A stretch of 64,000 nucleotides of DNA from Luteolibacter luteus. GTDB taxonomy: Bacteria; Verrucomicrobiota; Verrucomicrobiia; Verrucomicrobiales; Akkermansiaceae. The position numbers and the translations under genes were made by a program. This document shows positions 45,786 through 55,506 of this stretch, piece by piece (the first letter of the stretch is position 1; each line of letters starts with the position of its first letter). The notes under the pieces are model-generated. The model made no database searches. It was not told where the DNA came from and saw nothing but the letters and a program-made list of their open reading frames with translations. The stretch is taken from positions 3,472,001-3,536,000 of the forward strand of contig NZ_CP051774.1 of NCBI RefSeq assembly GCF_012913485.1. Reading direction: 5' to 3'.

Positions 45786-47309
45786 ATGATTCTTGCGATT
45801 TTCCAGCGGCTCCGTAGTTCTCCTACGGGGCTCACAGCGCTTACCGGTTACGCCGCGATGCTTAGCACGCTGGTGGTGGGCCTGTTTTCAGTGCCCTTGG
45901 CCCTGCATTTCCTCACCAATGAGGAATTCGGCCTGTGGAGCGTGGTGGGACAGTCCTTGGGTTATCTCCTGCTCTTGGACTTTGGCGTTTCTTGGTCGGC
46001 AAGCCGGATGCTTGTCGCTCCCCTGCGCGAAGGGAATCTGGAGGAGTTGGAGTCCTGGTGGACTGTCATCGTTACCGTTCTTTGTTTCCAGGGCCTGCTC
46101 GTCGCCGGTCTCGGCTTCGCCGCGACCGATTATATCATCAATTTCTTCAAGCTTTCCAAGGAGCTGATTCCTGCCGCCGAGATCCTTTGGGGAGGGATGA
46201 TCCTCATCAATGCGATCCAATTGCCCTTCCGCGCCTATACCGGGATCCTCTACTGCCAGGATCGTTGGTATGTGATGCATCTGATTTCGATCCTCACCTC
46301 GTGGATCAATCTGATCGCCTTTGCCGCACTGTTGCTGGCAGGCTACCGGACCTCCGCCTATTTGGTGGCGAGCGGCCTTTCGATCGCTGCCAACTCTCTC
46401 TTGATGCGCCACATGGTCAGGAAGAGTGGCACAAGGCTGCGGCTGAGCCGCCGGGCCTTCGATTTTGACAAGCTGCGGGTCCTGTTCCGCTACAGCAGCG
46501 GCCTCTTCCTCCTCGCCTTGGCGGCGCAGATCACATTCATGACCCAGTCGATCATCATCGGCAAGGTGGTGGGCTTGGGAGCGGTGGCGGCCTTTGTCGT
46601 GAGCTCGAAGTCACTCGCTGTGGTCATGCAGCTCGTGAAGCGGGCCTTCGAGTCCTTCAGTCCCCGCTGGATGCAGCTCTATGTGAGCGGCGACAAGCAG
46701 GAGATCTGGAATCAATGGCGGCGTCTGATGGCCTGGCTCCTGCCTGCGGGCATGATGGGGGCGCTCGGCATTCTGATCTTCAATCGCTCTTTCTCGATGC
46801 TATATGGCGGCGCCGAGAACCATGTGAGCCGGCTCTTCGACTTGCTTTTGGCGGGAGGCTTGGTCGCGCAGGTGTTCATCAATTTCACCTCCTTCGTGTT
46901 TCCGATTTCAGCGAGGATCAAGGGATGGTGCCTCGCCGGCCTGGGGGATGCCGTCCTTCAAGTCGTCTTCGGAATTCTCTTCACCCGTTGGTATGGAAGT
47001 GCCGGCCTGCTGGTCGGTACCTTGCTCGGCCCATTGCTCGTTTCCGTGCCCTACCTATTGCTGAAGGCTCCGGGCGAGCTTGGCATTTCCCGGCGCGCGA
47101 TGGCAGGCGAAGTCGTCCGGCCTTACGCGCTGACCTTTGCAGCTTTGATCGCGTGTTTCTTCATTCTCAATACACCCGCGGCGACTCCCGCCGGCTGGTG
47201 GCCCAGCAACATCGAATTCCTTCTTGGCTTTGGCTTGGCCGCGCTCGGTGTCATCTGGTTCTGCAAGTTCCGTGTCCTCTTTTCCGGAGCGAAGCGCGTC
47301 GAAATATGA
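45786..47309 (+). CDS. Polysaccharide flippase (Wzx-like, MATE/MOP superfamily)
   Basis: A 507-residue integral membrane protein. ATG 45786 is preferred over an upstream TTG. About 12-14 hydrophobic helices alternate with short loops, beginning with GYAAMLSTLVVGLFSVPLALHFLTNEEFGLWSVVGQSLGYLLLLDFGVSWSASR (shown in part: FGLWSVVGQS, LDFGVS). That is the usual start of the oligosaccharide flippase family. It should move lipid-linked repeat units across the inner membrane before polymerisation. A small inverted repeat CAGGTC/GACCTG (45730-45745) precedes it. Its stop overlaps the next start by 4 bp. Confidence 0.85.
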   Translation: MILAIFQRLRSSPTGLTALTGYAAMLSTLVVGLFSVPLALHFLTNEEFGLWSVVGQSLGYLLLLDFGVSWSASRMLVAPLREGNLEELESWWTVIVTVLCFQGLLVAGLGFAATDYIINFFKLSKELIPAAEILWGGMILINAIQLPFRAYTGILYCQDRWYVMHLISILTSWINLIAFAALLLAGYRTSAYLVASGLSIAANSLLMRHMVRKSGTRLRLSRRAFDFDKLRVLFRYSSGLFLLALAAQITFMTQSIIIGKVVGLGAVAAFVVSSKSLAVVMQLVKRAFESFSPRWMQLYVSGDKQEIWNQWRRLMAWLLPAGMMGALGILIFNRSFSMLYGGAENHVSRLFDLLLAGGLVAQVFINFTSFVFPISARIKGWCLAGLGDAVLQVVFGILFTRWYGSAGLLVGTLLGPLLVSVPYLLLKAPGELGISRRAMAGEVVRPYALTFAALIACFFILNTPAATPAGWWPSNIEFLLGFGLAALGVIWFCKFRVLFSGAKRVEI

Positions 47310-48490
47310 GTTCGCAGAGCAATCGTGCGGGCATCGCCCTCTTCCTTGAATACCCGCTTGCGGACCGTGGAGGAGTGAGCGTCTTGGTCGAGGAGCTGAT
47401 CCTTGCTTTCGGGGAGGAGTTCGCCGTGTGGCTTATCAGCCCTGATTCGAGCGAGGATGTGCTGAAATCGCCGGTCGGACACCTGCTTGAAGGACATGTG
47501 CGCTTTGTGCTGACGCATTTGCCGCCTTCGGGTCGCTACGATGAACTCGCCAGCAGCCTGGTGGAGAAGCTCAAGGAAGCGGGCATCAAGCTGGTCCATT
47601 TTCACTGCGGAGGTACCTTCGGCTGGGGAAACCGTTGGCCCGGCCGCTCGATGCCGCGAGCCTTCTCACGTGCCGGGCTGAAAACCGTGTGGACAAATCA
47701 TCTGACCGAGCCAGCGGCAAAGGCCTTCGCGGCACGCGGCAGGTCGAAGCGTTTGTCCGGAGCACTTGGTCCCGTAGGCCGTCTGGGGAAGATTCTTCAA
47801 ACTCGCGCGGTGGACACGGAGATAGCCGTCTCCGAACATGATCGCGATTACCTGCAGGCGCATTATCCCGCAGGCCGAGCCTTGAAGCGGATTTATCACT
47901 CCCGTTTGCGGGAAAGCATTCTCGCATCGACGTCAATTCGTGAGCCTCTGATCCTGGCGGTCGGCCATATCGCGTTCCGGAAGGGACAGCACTTTCTGGT
48001 GCGCGCCTTCCTTGAAATCGCCGCAAGTGTTCCGGACTGGAGACTTGAGATCGCCGGACACGACGGAGGAGATGGTTGCTGGCAGGAAATCCAATCCCTC
48101 TGTGCGAGCCATCCGCAAGGTTCCCGAGTGAACCTCCTCGGGGCGCATTCGCGGCCTTCCGATCTCATGAGCCGTGCCTCCATCTTCGTGCAGCCATCGC
48201 TGGAGGAAGCCCTTGGGCTCGCTGTGCAGGAGGCCATCTTCCTTGGCTGCCCGGCCATCGGCACCAGGGTAGGAGGGATTCCGGAAGTCATCGACGAAGG
48301 GATTACCGGCCTCCTCGTCGAACCGGGTAGCGCGGAGGCAATCGCCGCCGCACTCACGCGCCTGATTTCCGATTCGGGATTGCGGCAAGAGTTTGGCGCA
48401 CGCGGTCGCGAGGCAATCCTGAGAAAGGGGATGACCGCGCCACGCATGGCCGATGCTCACCGTAGCCTTTACCTCGAACTTCTCGCGTGA
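47306..48490 (+). CDS. GT4-family glycosyltransferase
   Basis: A 394-residue GT-B enzyme; the ATG at 47306 overlaps the flippase stop (ATGA). N-terminal half: LFLEYPLADRGGVSVLVEELILAF, HFHCGGTFGWG. The C-terminal GT4 half has LILAVGHIAFRKGQHFLVRAF, DLMSRASIFVQPSLEEALGLAVQEAIFLGCPAIGT (E-x7-E motif), GGIPEVIDEG. It retains the anomeric configuration and transfers from a nucleotide sugar to a growing chain. The following gene begins within or directly after its stop. Confidence 0.9.
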   Translation: MSSQSNRAGIALFLEYPLADRGGVSVLVEELILAFGEEFAVWLISPDSSEDVLKSPVGHLLEGHVRFVLTHLPPSGRYDELASSLVEKLKEAGIKLVHFHCGGTFGWGNRWPGRSMPRAFSRAGLKTVWTNHLTEPAAKAFAARGRSKRLSGALGPVGRLGKILQTRAVDTEIAVSEHDRDYLQAHYPAGRALKRIYHSRLRESILASTSIREPLILAVGHIAFRKGQHFLVRAFLEIAASVPDWRLEIAGHDGGDGCWQEIQSLCASHPQGSRVNLLGAHSRPSDLMSRASIFVQPSLEEALGLAVQEAIFLGCPAIGTRVGGIPEVIDEGITGLLVEPGSAEAIAAALTRLISDSGLRQEFGARGREAILRKGMTAPRMADAHRSLYLELLA

Positions 48491-48492
48491 CG

Positions 48493-49713
48493 ATGACCAC
48501 AACCGTTTCATCGCCGATAGTTGCTGCGCAGGCTCCATTACGGGAGGCTGTCCCGGGCACCATGGGCAAGTTCATCGTCGCCGCCCCCGAGCGTGTGAAT
48601 TACTACGAGGACTATGCCCGGGTCCTCGCGAAGATAGATTCGCTTTACGGCTATTTCACCGGTAACCGCCGGGGCAGCAAAGGCATTCCCGGCGAACTGA
48701 CTTATCTCAATCCGCTGTTCGGGCTTTTCATCAATGGAACGCGCCGCGTGCTGCCGGGATACACGGCGGAATGGCTGCGTGCTGCGATCCACCCGCTCTT
48801 TGACCGCTGGGTAAGCATTGACGTGCAGCCCGGGAACCACGTGCTCTCCAGCTACGGCTACACGACCCGCTGCTTCAAGAAGGCGCGTGCCCAAGGTGGC
48901 AAGGCGTTTCTGGAAGCGGGGAATTCCCACCCGGAGAATTTCTGGAATACGGTGATGGAAGAGCACCGCCGCTGGAAAGTACGGCGCTTGCCGTACCCGC
49001 CGAACTGGAACCGCCAGGGCCGCCGGATGATCGAGCATGTCGACTACGTTCTGGCCCCCAGCAAATACGTTGCCCAATCTTTCCTGGATCGCGGATTCGC
49101 CGCCGAGCAGATCATCCATTCGCCCTTTGCGATCAATCTCGATCTCTTCAGGCCCAAGGATGCCGCCCTGCCGCCTTCTTCTCCCATCCGTGTGGTATGC
49201 TCCGGCAGCGTTTCACTGAGGAAAGGCTTTCCGTATCTCCTCGAAGCCGTCCGGATCATCCGCAAGACTCACGACGTGGTGCTGGTGTTGACCGATCAGG
49301 TGGAGAGCAGCATGAAGCACATCCTGCCGAAGTTCGCGGACGTGCCCATCGAGTGGTCGCCTCCCAAGCCACATGCCGAGCTCGCGGAGCATCTCCGCGG
49401 CTGCCACGTCTTTGCCCTGCTTTCCTTGGAGGAAGGATTCGCGCGCACGGCAGCCGAGGCATTGGCCTGCGGACTTCCCGCCGTGCTCACATTCAACACC
49501 GGCTCTGCCGACTGCATCGAGCCGGGTGTGAATGGTGAGATCGTGCCGGTCCGCGATCCCCAGGCCGCCGCCGAGGCCATCCTGAGGTGCCATGAGCGCC
49601 AGTTGGAAAAGGGCAGGCCGGATGTGGGGAATCTCCACGACTATCTTTCATTCGAACGCTTCGAAGCCCGCTTCCTTGATGGGCTTCGCCGCATCGGTCT
49701 CCTCGAACATTGA
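48493..49713 (+). CDS. GT4-family glycosyltransferase
   Basis: A 406-residue GT-B enzyme. ATG 48493 is used; a GTG at 48487 overlapping the previous stop would add two residues. Key C-terminal blocks are RVVCSGSVSLRKGFPYLLEAV, GCHVFALLSLEEGFARTAAEALACGLPAVLT (E-x7-E) and DCIEPGVNGEIVPVRDP. The N-terminal half is less typical (PAPERVNYYEDYARVLAKI). It lies between another GT4 gene and a sugar methyltransferase. Confidence 0.87.
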   Translation: MTTTVSSPIVAAQAPLREAVPGTMGKFIVAAPERVNYYEDYARVLAKIDSLYGYFTGNRRGSKGIPGELTYLNPLFGLFINGTRRVLPGYTAEWLRAAIHPLFDRWVSIDVQPGNHVLSSYGYTTRCFKKARAQGGKAFLEAGNSHPENFWNTVMEEHRRWKVRRLPYPPNWNRQGRRMIEHVDYVLAPSKYVAQSFLDRGFAAEQIIHSPFAINLDLFRPKDAALPPSSPIRVVCSGSVSLRKGFPYLLEAVRIIRKTHDVVLVLTDQVESSMKHILPKFADVPIEWSPPKPHAELAEHLRGCHVFALLSLEEGFARTAAEALACGLPAVLTFNTGSADCIEPGVNGEIVPVRDPQAAAEAILRCHERQLEKGRPDVGNLHDYLSFERFEARFLDGLRRIGLLEH

Positions 49714-49717
49714 TTTC

Positions 49718-50731
49718 ATGAAACAGGCCATCTGGGACTTTCTCTACCGGTTCTTTCCCGGTCACGGACATCATCTGGTGCCGAGCGCCGGGCTGTACGA
49801 TTGGCAACAAAACCCGGAGATCGGTACGGGATCGGTGGTTACCGATGGCCCTGAAACAAAAGACAGCCGTCTACAGCCGGATAGTCCCCGCCTTGCCGAA
49901 CTGCGGAAACGCTACGCCGAGTTCGACAAGCAGGCCACAACCCCGCTGGTCTGGAGTCCCGGTCGTGTCACGGCGGAAGAACTCCGCGGGTTCCGTGGTG
50001 CCGACATTTACGTCTGGCAATCGGGCGGGCTGAACTACGGCCTCATGGCCCACGCCTTGGCCTATCACTACCTCCGGTCACACGATGAACTGGGGTTGCT
50101 GGATCGCATGGATGATGACGCCGCCTTCGCCGTGCGCCGGTTCGATGTGGACGGGCGCAAGGTCTCTCGCGATCTGCTCGATTCCATCCTGGAGATCAAT
50201 TTCATCGAACGCGAACTCGGGCTCTCGAAGAAGCCGGGATTCAATGTCCTCGATATCGGCGCCGGTTACGGACGCCTGGCCCATCGTATGGTGCAGGCCA
50301 TGCCGATGCTCGGGAAGCATCTCTGCACCGACGCCGTCCCGGAATCGACCTTCATCTGCCAGCACTACCTCGGCCACCGGGGCGTCACCGACAAGGCGCA
50401 GGTGGTCCCGCTTGATGAGATCGAGCGTACGCTTGCTGCTACACCGGTCGACCTCGCGGTGAATATCCACAGCTTCTCCGAGTGCAGCTTGGAGGCGATC
50501 GATTGGTGGGCGAAGTTGCTCGCGTCAAACCGCGTGCCTTGGCTCTTGGTTTGCCCGAATGCCAAGCACGATGCCGGCCGCCATCTTGGCGTTGAGGACG
50601 GCCGCGGCTTCAAGGGCGAGATCGAGAAGCACGGCTATCGCTTGGTGAAGATGTCGCCGAAGTATGAGGACCCCGTGATCCAGGCCTATGGTCTCGACCC
50701 AAGCTACTTCCACTTGTTCCAGCTCCAGTAA
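49718..50731 (+). CDS. Putative sugar O-methyltransferase
   Basis: A 337-residue protein; ATG 49718 is chosen since the longer frame runs into the previous gene. A leading region (1-140, with GADIYVWQSGGLNYGLMAHAL) precedes a SAM-binding core near 165-290: FNVLDIGAGYGRLAHRMVQAM, LCTDAVPESTFICQHYL, VNIHSFSECSLEAIDWW. This resembles the putative sugar O-methyltransferase family found in polysaccharide clusters. It follows GT4 after 4 bp. The sugar acted on is unknown. Confidence 0.75.
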   Translation: MKQAIWDFLYRFFPGHGHHLVPSAGLYDWQQNPEIGTGSVVTDGPETKDSRLQPDSPRLAELRKRYAEFDKQATTPLVWSPGRVTAEELRGFRGADIYVWQSGGLNYGLMAHALAYHYLRSHDELGLLDRMDDDAAFAVRRFDVDGRKVSRDLLDSILEINFIERELGLSKKPGFNVLDIGAGYGRLAHRMVQAMPMLGKHLCTDAVPESTFICQHYLGHRGVTDKAQVVPLDEIERTLAATPVDLAVNIHSFSECSLEAIDWWAKLLASNRVPWLLVCPNAKHDAGRHLGVEDGRGFKGEIEKHGYRLVKMSPKYEDPVIQAYGLDPSYFHLFQLQ

Positions 50732-50764
50732 GAACCCGCGCCAGCCCTTTCCTTTTGATTTGAG

Positions 50765-51595
50765 ATGAGTTCTCCATCCAACCCTGTCCAAGCCCGGTTT
50801 CCGGAAAATGACGTGCCGGCACCGCTGCCGGAGCCGGGCATCGTCCATCTCTTCCGCTCCTTGTTCCGCCTCACAGGCCGCAAGCGGTCGGTGGACTTCT
50901 TCCTCACGCCGATGCTGGAGCATCGCAATTACCTGCCGGTAGCCGCAGCGGAAGAAGTCATCCCCGGATTCGGCGAATCCCTCGTTACCTTGCGCGATTT
51001 GCCGCGGGGCCTGTGGGCCACGCCGCTGGTGGATACCCTCACCGTCGTCAAGGCTGCGAAAGGATTCCAATCGAAGCGCATTCTCGAGATCGGCAGCTAC
51101 AAGGGCTCAACCGCCCGATTGCTTGCCGAGAATACTCCGGACGATACCCGGATCTGGACCCTTGATCAGGATCCGGAGCATGGCTCGGCTTATCGCGGCA
51201 CGCCGCTGGAATCCCGCATCCACCGCGTGGTCGGAAAGGCCGACTATGAGCTGCTGAAGGAGCATGGCACCTTCGACCTGATCTTCGTGGATGCCGACCA
51301 CGACTATGAATCGGCCTATCGCCACAGCGTCACCGCGCTGAATCTCCTGGCACCCGGCGGCGTCATCCTTTGGCACGATTACCAGAACAAGGACTACCTC
51401 CATGGCGGCTGCGGCGTGCCGGAGGCTCTCGATGCCGTGACCCGCAAGCTCGGGCGCTCCTTGGTTTCGATCGAAGGCACCATGGTGGCGATTTACTCGG
51501 AGCACGCCGGATGGGAGACCTCGAAGATCAAGCAATCCTCCGGCAAGGAAGGTACCATCGATCCTTGGAGCGACACCAAGATCCGCGGACTCTGA
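50765..51595 (+). CDS. SAM-dependent methyltransferase, Methyltransf_24 type
   Basis: A 276-residue protein. SAM motif I is KRILEIGSYKGSTARLLAEN, followed by IWTLDQDPEHGSAY, FDLIFVDADHDYESAYRHSVTALNLLAPGGVILWHDYQN, a typical Methyltransf_24 core similar to the enzyme at 42263. It follows the sugar O-methyltransferase by 33 bp and abuts the acyltransferase start. Three methyltransferases in the locus point to a heavily methylated polysaccharide. Confidence 0.85.
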   Translation: MSSPSNPVQARFPENDVPAPLPEPGIVHLFRSLFRLTGRKRSVDFFLTPMLEHRNYLPVAAAEEVIPGFGESLVTLRDLPRGLWATPLVDTLTVVKAAKGFQSKRILEIGSYKGSTARLLAENTPDDTRIWTLDQDPEHGSAYRGTPLESRIHRVVGKADYELLKEHGTFDLIFVDADHDYESAYRHSVTALNLLAPGGVILWHDYQNKDYLHGGCGVPEALDAVTRKLGRSLVSIEGTMVAIYSEHAGWETSKIKQSSGKEGTIDPWSDTKIRGL

Positions 51596-52759
51596 ATGCA
51601 GCCTGCGCAGTCAACATCCGCTCTCCCCTCCGCGGGAGGTTTTCCATCCCTGCAGGGAGGAAAAATTCCCGCCCTGAATGGCTGGCGAGCGGTCTGCATC
51701 TCGCTGGTCTTGCTTCATCACTCGAAGTGGGTTCCCGGTGGTCCGGATTTCAACATCACCGGCTTTGGCGGTTTGGGTGTCCGCTTCTTTTTCGTCATCA
51801 GCGGTTTTCTGATTACCGTGCTCATGCTTCGCGAGGTCGCGACGAAAGGGCACCTGGAAGTCGGAGCCTTCTTCAAGCGCCGCTGCCTGCGCATCCTCCC
51901 GGTCTACTATGCCTTCCTCGCAGCCGTTTTTCTCCTGCAACTAGGAACACCGTACGAGCTCTCCCTCCAGGAGTGGATCGGAAACCTGACCTTCACGAAA
52001 AACTACTTCGGTAGCGACTGGACCACCGGGCATCTGTGGAGCCTGGCTGTTGAACAGCAGTTCTATCTTCTCTGGCCTTTTGCGTTTCGTGCCTTGGCCC
52101 CTTTGGCTTCGCCGCGCCGCGCCTTGGCATGGCTCTCCCTCCCGATGCTGCTTTGCCCGGTGCTGTGGGCTATCGGGTCGATCACCGGGATCAAAGGCCC
52201 CCTCAATCTGGGCTCCTTCTTCATCAATGCAGATGCGCTTGCCACCGGCTGTGCCCTCGCGGTGCTGCTCTGGCATTGGGGAGACAAGGTGAGTGCGTGG
52301 TTCGCCAGGAAGAGCGTATTCCTTCTGATGGCGGGCACCTTCGCCGTGGCCGCCAGCCTCTGGCTCGCACCACAACTGCGCGGCGTCCTTTTCGCGCTCA
52401 CCTTCACGTTTCCTACCCTTCAGAACCTCGGCTTGGCACTGTTGTTGGCGCTTTCCATCCAGGCGGGCCGCAGCCGCCTGCTGGCGTGGCTTGACTGGTC
52501 ATGGATCGCCTTCATCGGTACCGTATCCTACTCGCTCTACATGTGGCAGCAGATCTTCTGCACCAAGCCTGAGGTCTTCGGAGCTTCTCCAGCATGGTGG
52601 AACTCTTTCCCTCTGTGGGTCGTGGCGGCCTTCCTTGCTGCTCTCGCTTCCTATTATCTGGTCGAGCGCCCCTTCCTCCGCATGAAACGCCGGCACACCT
52701 CCTCCCCGGTGGAGTCCCTGCGTACCGATGAGATTCCTGCATGCCCGGGCGAAAAATGA
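51596..52759 (+). CDS. Membrane acyltransferase, OafA/YrhL family (acyltransferase 3)
   Basis: A 387-residue integral protein with about ten hydrophobic helices. The family signature lies near 25-110: IPALNGWRAVCISLVLLHHSKW (catalytic His region), GGLGVRFFFVISGFLITVLML, FFKRRCLRILPVYY. Such proteins O-acetylate surface polysaccharides from the inner membrane. The ATG follows the methyltransferase stop without a gap, and its own stop overlaps the next start. Confidence 0.9.
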   Translation: MQPAQSTSALPSAGGFPSLQGGKIPALNGWRAVCISLVLLHHSKWVPGGPDFNITGFGGLGVRFFFVISGFLITVLMLREVATKGHLEVGAFFKRRCLRILPVYYAFLAAVFLLQLGTPYELSLQEWIGNLTFTKNYFGSDWTTGHLWSLAVEQQFYLLWPFAFRALAPLASPRRALAWLSLPMLLCPVLWAIGSITGIKGPLNLGSFFINADALATGCALAVLLWHWGDKVSAWFARKSVFLLMAGTFAVAASLWLAPQLRGVLFALTFTFPTLQNLGLALLLALSIQAGRSRLLAWLDWSWIAFIGTVSYSLYMWQQIFCTKPEVFGASPAWWNSFPLWVVAAFLAALASYYLVERPFLRMKRRHTSSPVESLRTDEIPACPGEK

Positions 52760-53907
52760 GCGGTCGGAAAAAAATCGCCATCCTCGCCGATTCTCCGGTC
52801 GATGCCTTGCGAGCTGGAGCCCAAGGCCGCGGAGCTGGACAGGGGGCCACCTGGCTACCGCCGCTGGCCGAGGCCTTTGCCGCATATCAGGATCTGGAGA
52901 TCACTTGGGTAGCCCTGGAGCAGGGCCTTCCTGTCAGGATCGACGAGATTCATCACGGCCAGCGTTTCATCGCTCTGCCTCACATCAAGAAGACCTACGA
53001 CACCCTCCTAAACTATCTGCCGGCCCGGCTCCGGCTGAAGAACGAGATCCGTAAGATCCAGCCCCATGTGGTCCACGTGTGGGGCTCCGAGCATTACTAT
53101 CCGAGCATCCTGTCCGGCTTGGGCATTCCCTCCGTTTATTCGATCCAGGGAAACATGACCCACTACGCAAAGCTGGGCACTTTGCCGGACAATTGGTATT
53201 GGCGCAAGCAGTGGCGCTACGAAGGTCGCTGGATTCCGCATGCCACGGTGGTCGCCTGCGAATCGCCGTGGTCCAGAGAGATCGCCTTGGAAAATTGGCC
53301 GGAGATCGATGCGAGGAATATCGAATGGGGCGTTCATCCGTCCTTCTACGACATCAAATGGCAGCCGGAGATGGAGCGGCCCTACGTTCTCCACTGCGGT
53401 TCGATCGATTGGCGCAAGGGGATTGATGTGTTGTTCGATGCCCTGGCACTTCTTCCCGATCGCAATTGGGGCATTCGCTTTGCCGGGGAAGGACCTCTGC
53501 GCAGCGAAATGGAGGCCCGGGGTTTAGCCGGTGTGGAATGGTTGGGCAATTTGAAGTGGGATGAACTGAAGCGGCAGATGGCCGGAGCATCCGCGCTTGT
53601 CGTTCCCACTAGGGCCGACACGGGGCCCTCCGTCGTAAAGGAGGCCCGCGTCATCGGTCTGCCGGTGATCGGCTCTTGTCACGGTGGCCTGCGTGATTAC
53701 ATCCAGCCCGGCGTGAATGGTCTGCACGTCGACCCCTTGGAAGCCGCCTCTTTAGCCAAGGTGATGGATGGTCTGATGTCGGACCCCGCGATGATTCTTT
53801 CACTCGGGAGCGGGCGGCATCAGCAGGATCGCGACTACTTCCGACCGGAGCGCGCGGCGCGTTCCTTCCACGATCTCTACCTCGAACTCGCGAATGAGTC
53901 TCGGTGA
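52756..53907 (+). CDS. GT4-family glycosyltransferase
   Basis: A 383-residue GT-B enzyme; ATG 52756 overlaps the acyltransferase stop (ATGA), preferred over an ATG 15 bases upstream. Signature blocks are HVVHVWGSEHYYPSILSGLGIPSVYSIQG in the N-terminal half, then YVLHCGSIDWRKGIDVLFDALALL, WLGNLKWDELKRQMAGASALVVPTRADTGPSVVKEARVIGLPVIG (E-x7-like motif) and DYIQPGVNGLHVDP. Its last 14 bases overlap the hexapeptide acyltransferase gene. Confidence 0.9.
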   Translation: MSGRKKIAILADSPVDALRAGAQGRGAGQGATWLPPLAEAFAAYQDLEITWVALEQGLPVRIDEIHHGQRFIALPHIKKTYDTLLNYLPARLRLKNEIRKIQPHVVHVWGSEHYYPSILSGLGIPSVYSIQGNMTHYAKLGTLPDNWYWRKQWRYEGRWIPHATVVACESPWSREIALENWPEIDARNIEWGVHPSFYDIKWQPEMERPYVLHCGSIDWRKGIDVLFDALALLPDRNWGIRFAGEGPLRSEMEARGLAGVEWLGNLKWDELKRQMAGASALVVPTRADTGPSVVKEARVIGLPVIGSCHGGLRDYIQPGVNGLHVDPLEAASLAKVMDGLMSDPAMILSLGSGRHQQDRDYFRPERAARSFHDLYLELANESR

Positions 53908-54523
53908 TCTGAAAGTGAAGCTGATCAGTCTCCAGGCACCCTTGTGGCGTGCATGGGCGAGGCTCTGCCGTGCCGAGGTGGCAAGCGACGTCTCCATCAT
54001 GGGACGCCCGCATTTCCGGATCGCGAAGGGCGCGAGGGTGATTCTCTCGCGGGGCGTGACGCTCTTCGGCATCAAGCAGATGAATCCTCTCATCGGTAGC
54101 GGTCGCAGTACCTTCTGGGCCATCGCACCGGGTGCCCTGATCGAGCTTGGAAAGGACGTCGGGGGCAGTAGCCCCTGCCTCTGCGCGGCCCTGCGAATCC
54201 GGATTGGAGAGGGCACGATCCTCGGGGCGGACTGCCTCATTGTGGACAATGACTTCCACCTTCCTGGCGAAGGATGGAAGTGGGGTTTCAATCCGGTGGA
54301 GACCGCTCGTCCGGTTGAGATCGGCCGTGGCTGTTTTATTGGCGCGCGCTCCATCGTTCTCAAAGGCGTCACCATTGGTGACGGTGCGGTGGTAGGTGCC
54401 GGCGCAGTCGTCACCTCGGATGTGCCGGCTTTCCACATGGCCACGGGAAATCCGGCGGTCGTGCGACCCCTCTCTGCCAAGTGGCGGAGAGACGACGTGG
54501 ATCCTTCCGCCCCCGCTTCGTGA
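53894..54523 (+). CDS. Hexapeptide-repeat (left-handed beta-helix) acyltransferase
   Basis: A 209-residue cytosolic protein. Left-handed beta-helix repeats occupy about 85-190: GEGTILGADCLIVDNDFH, IGRGCFIGARSIVLKGVTIGDGAVVGAGAVVTSDVPAFHMATGNPAVV, the classic WbbJ/maltose-O-acetyltransferase ending. It would acetylate a sugar or sugar nucleotide using acetyl-CoA. It overlaps the upstream GT4 gene by 14 bp. The 109-base gap after it carries an open +1 frame but no recognised protein. Confidence 0.88.
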   Translation: MSLGDLKVKLISLQAPLWRAWARLCRAEVASDVSIMGRPHFRIAKGARVILSRGVTLFGIKQMNPLIGSGRSTFWAIAPGALIELGKDVGGSSPCLCAALRIRIGEGTILGADCLIVDNDFHLPGEGWKWGFNPVETARPVEIGRGCFIGARSIVLKGVTIGDGAVVGAGAVVTSDVPAFHMATGNPAVVRPLSAKWRRDDVDPSAPAS

Positions 54524-54632
54524 ACCAGCCGCGCTTGCGAATCTGGTCGATGATCCCATTTCCCTTGCCGAGGCCGGCGATGCCATCAGGACAGCCGGCC
54601 ATTCCTTTTCATTCTAGCTGATCGCTTTCGAG

Positions 54633-55475
54633 GTGGAGTCTGCTTCTTGGATCGTCATCCCCGTTCACAACCGCAAGACCACGACCCGCGCGTGCCTTGA
54701 TCGATTGCGGATGCAGGGGATCTTTGACCGCACCATCGTGTGCGTGGTGGATGACGGCTGTACGGACGGCACGCGGGAGATGCTTGAATCCGGGTTTCCG
54801 GAGGTGCGCCGCGTGGAGGGAAATGGCCATCTCTTTTGGGGTGGTGGCATTCTGGAGGGAATGAAGGTAGCCCACCCCGCGGGGGCGGATGTCATCGTCT
54901 GGTTGAATGACGATTGCCTGCCTGCGGCCGGAGCGATTGATCATCTGATCGCCCGCGTCCGGGAGACCAAGGGCATCTGCGGCGGCGTCTGCCGCGATCC
55001 GGAGAATCCGGAGGTCGTGACTTACAGCGGCAGCAGGGTGGGACACGATGACATGATCTCCCCGGAACCCGGAGAGTACCTGCAGGTGGACATGATCAAC
55101 GGGAATCTCGTTGCGGTTCACCGGGAGGTCGTGGATCGCATCGGTTTCCCGCCTGGACTAGAGCTTCCGCACTACGGGGGGGATTCCGTTTATGCGCTGC
55201 GTGCCGCCCGCGCCGGGATTTCCTGCGAGGTCTCCGGAGACGCCATGGCCACCAATCCGCCGAATCCATACTTCGACCGCTTCGGAAAGACCAAGCCCGC
55301 CTGGTGGCTTCTCAAGGAACCCTTCCGTACGGGATCGATCCTCTATTGGCCGACTTATTGGCGATTCCTTCGTGAAGCTTTCGGATGGCGCGCCTACGTT
55401 CGTTGGCCTGCTTACTTCATCCGCTTGGTGCGCCAACTCGTTGCCGCCCTCGGGCGCCAGCTTTCCGCGCAGTGA
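54633..55475 (+). CDS. GT2-family glycosyltransferase
   Basis: A 280-residue GT-A enzyme. It starts with GTG because a stop lies in frame six codons upstream and no ATG is in range. Motifs are [50 protein letters not shown] and [16 protein letters not shown] (metal-binding DD). The late [17 protein letters not shown] fits the rhamnosyl/galactosyl GT2 group. A C-terminal segment ([14 protein letters not shown]) may touch the membrane. Confidence 0.85.
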   Translation: MESASWIVIPVHNRKTTTRACLDRLRMQGIFDRTIVCVVDDGCTDGTREMLESGFPEVRRVEGNGHLFWGGGILEGMKVAHPAGADVIVWLNDDCLPAAGAIDHLIARVRETKGICGGVCRDPENPEVVTYSGSRVGHDDMISPEPGEYLQVDMINGNLVAVHREVVDRIGFPPGLELPHYGGDSVYALRAARAGISCEVSGDAMATNPPNPYFDRFGKTKPAWWLLKEPFRTGSILYWPTYWRFLREAFGWRAYVRWPAYFIRLVRQLVAALGRQLSAQ

Positions 55476-55506
55476 TAGACTGAAATTCCCCGAGCGTTTT
55501 CACCTC

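Noticed and set aside
54396-54617. Plus-strand +1 frame across the end of the hexapeptide acyltransferase (tail ANLVDDPISLAEAGDAIR)
   Set aside because: The acyltransferase already ends in its usual place; the tail resembles nothing I can name, so no frameshift is claimed.
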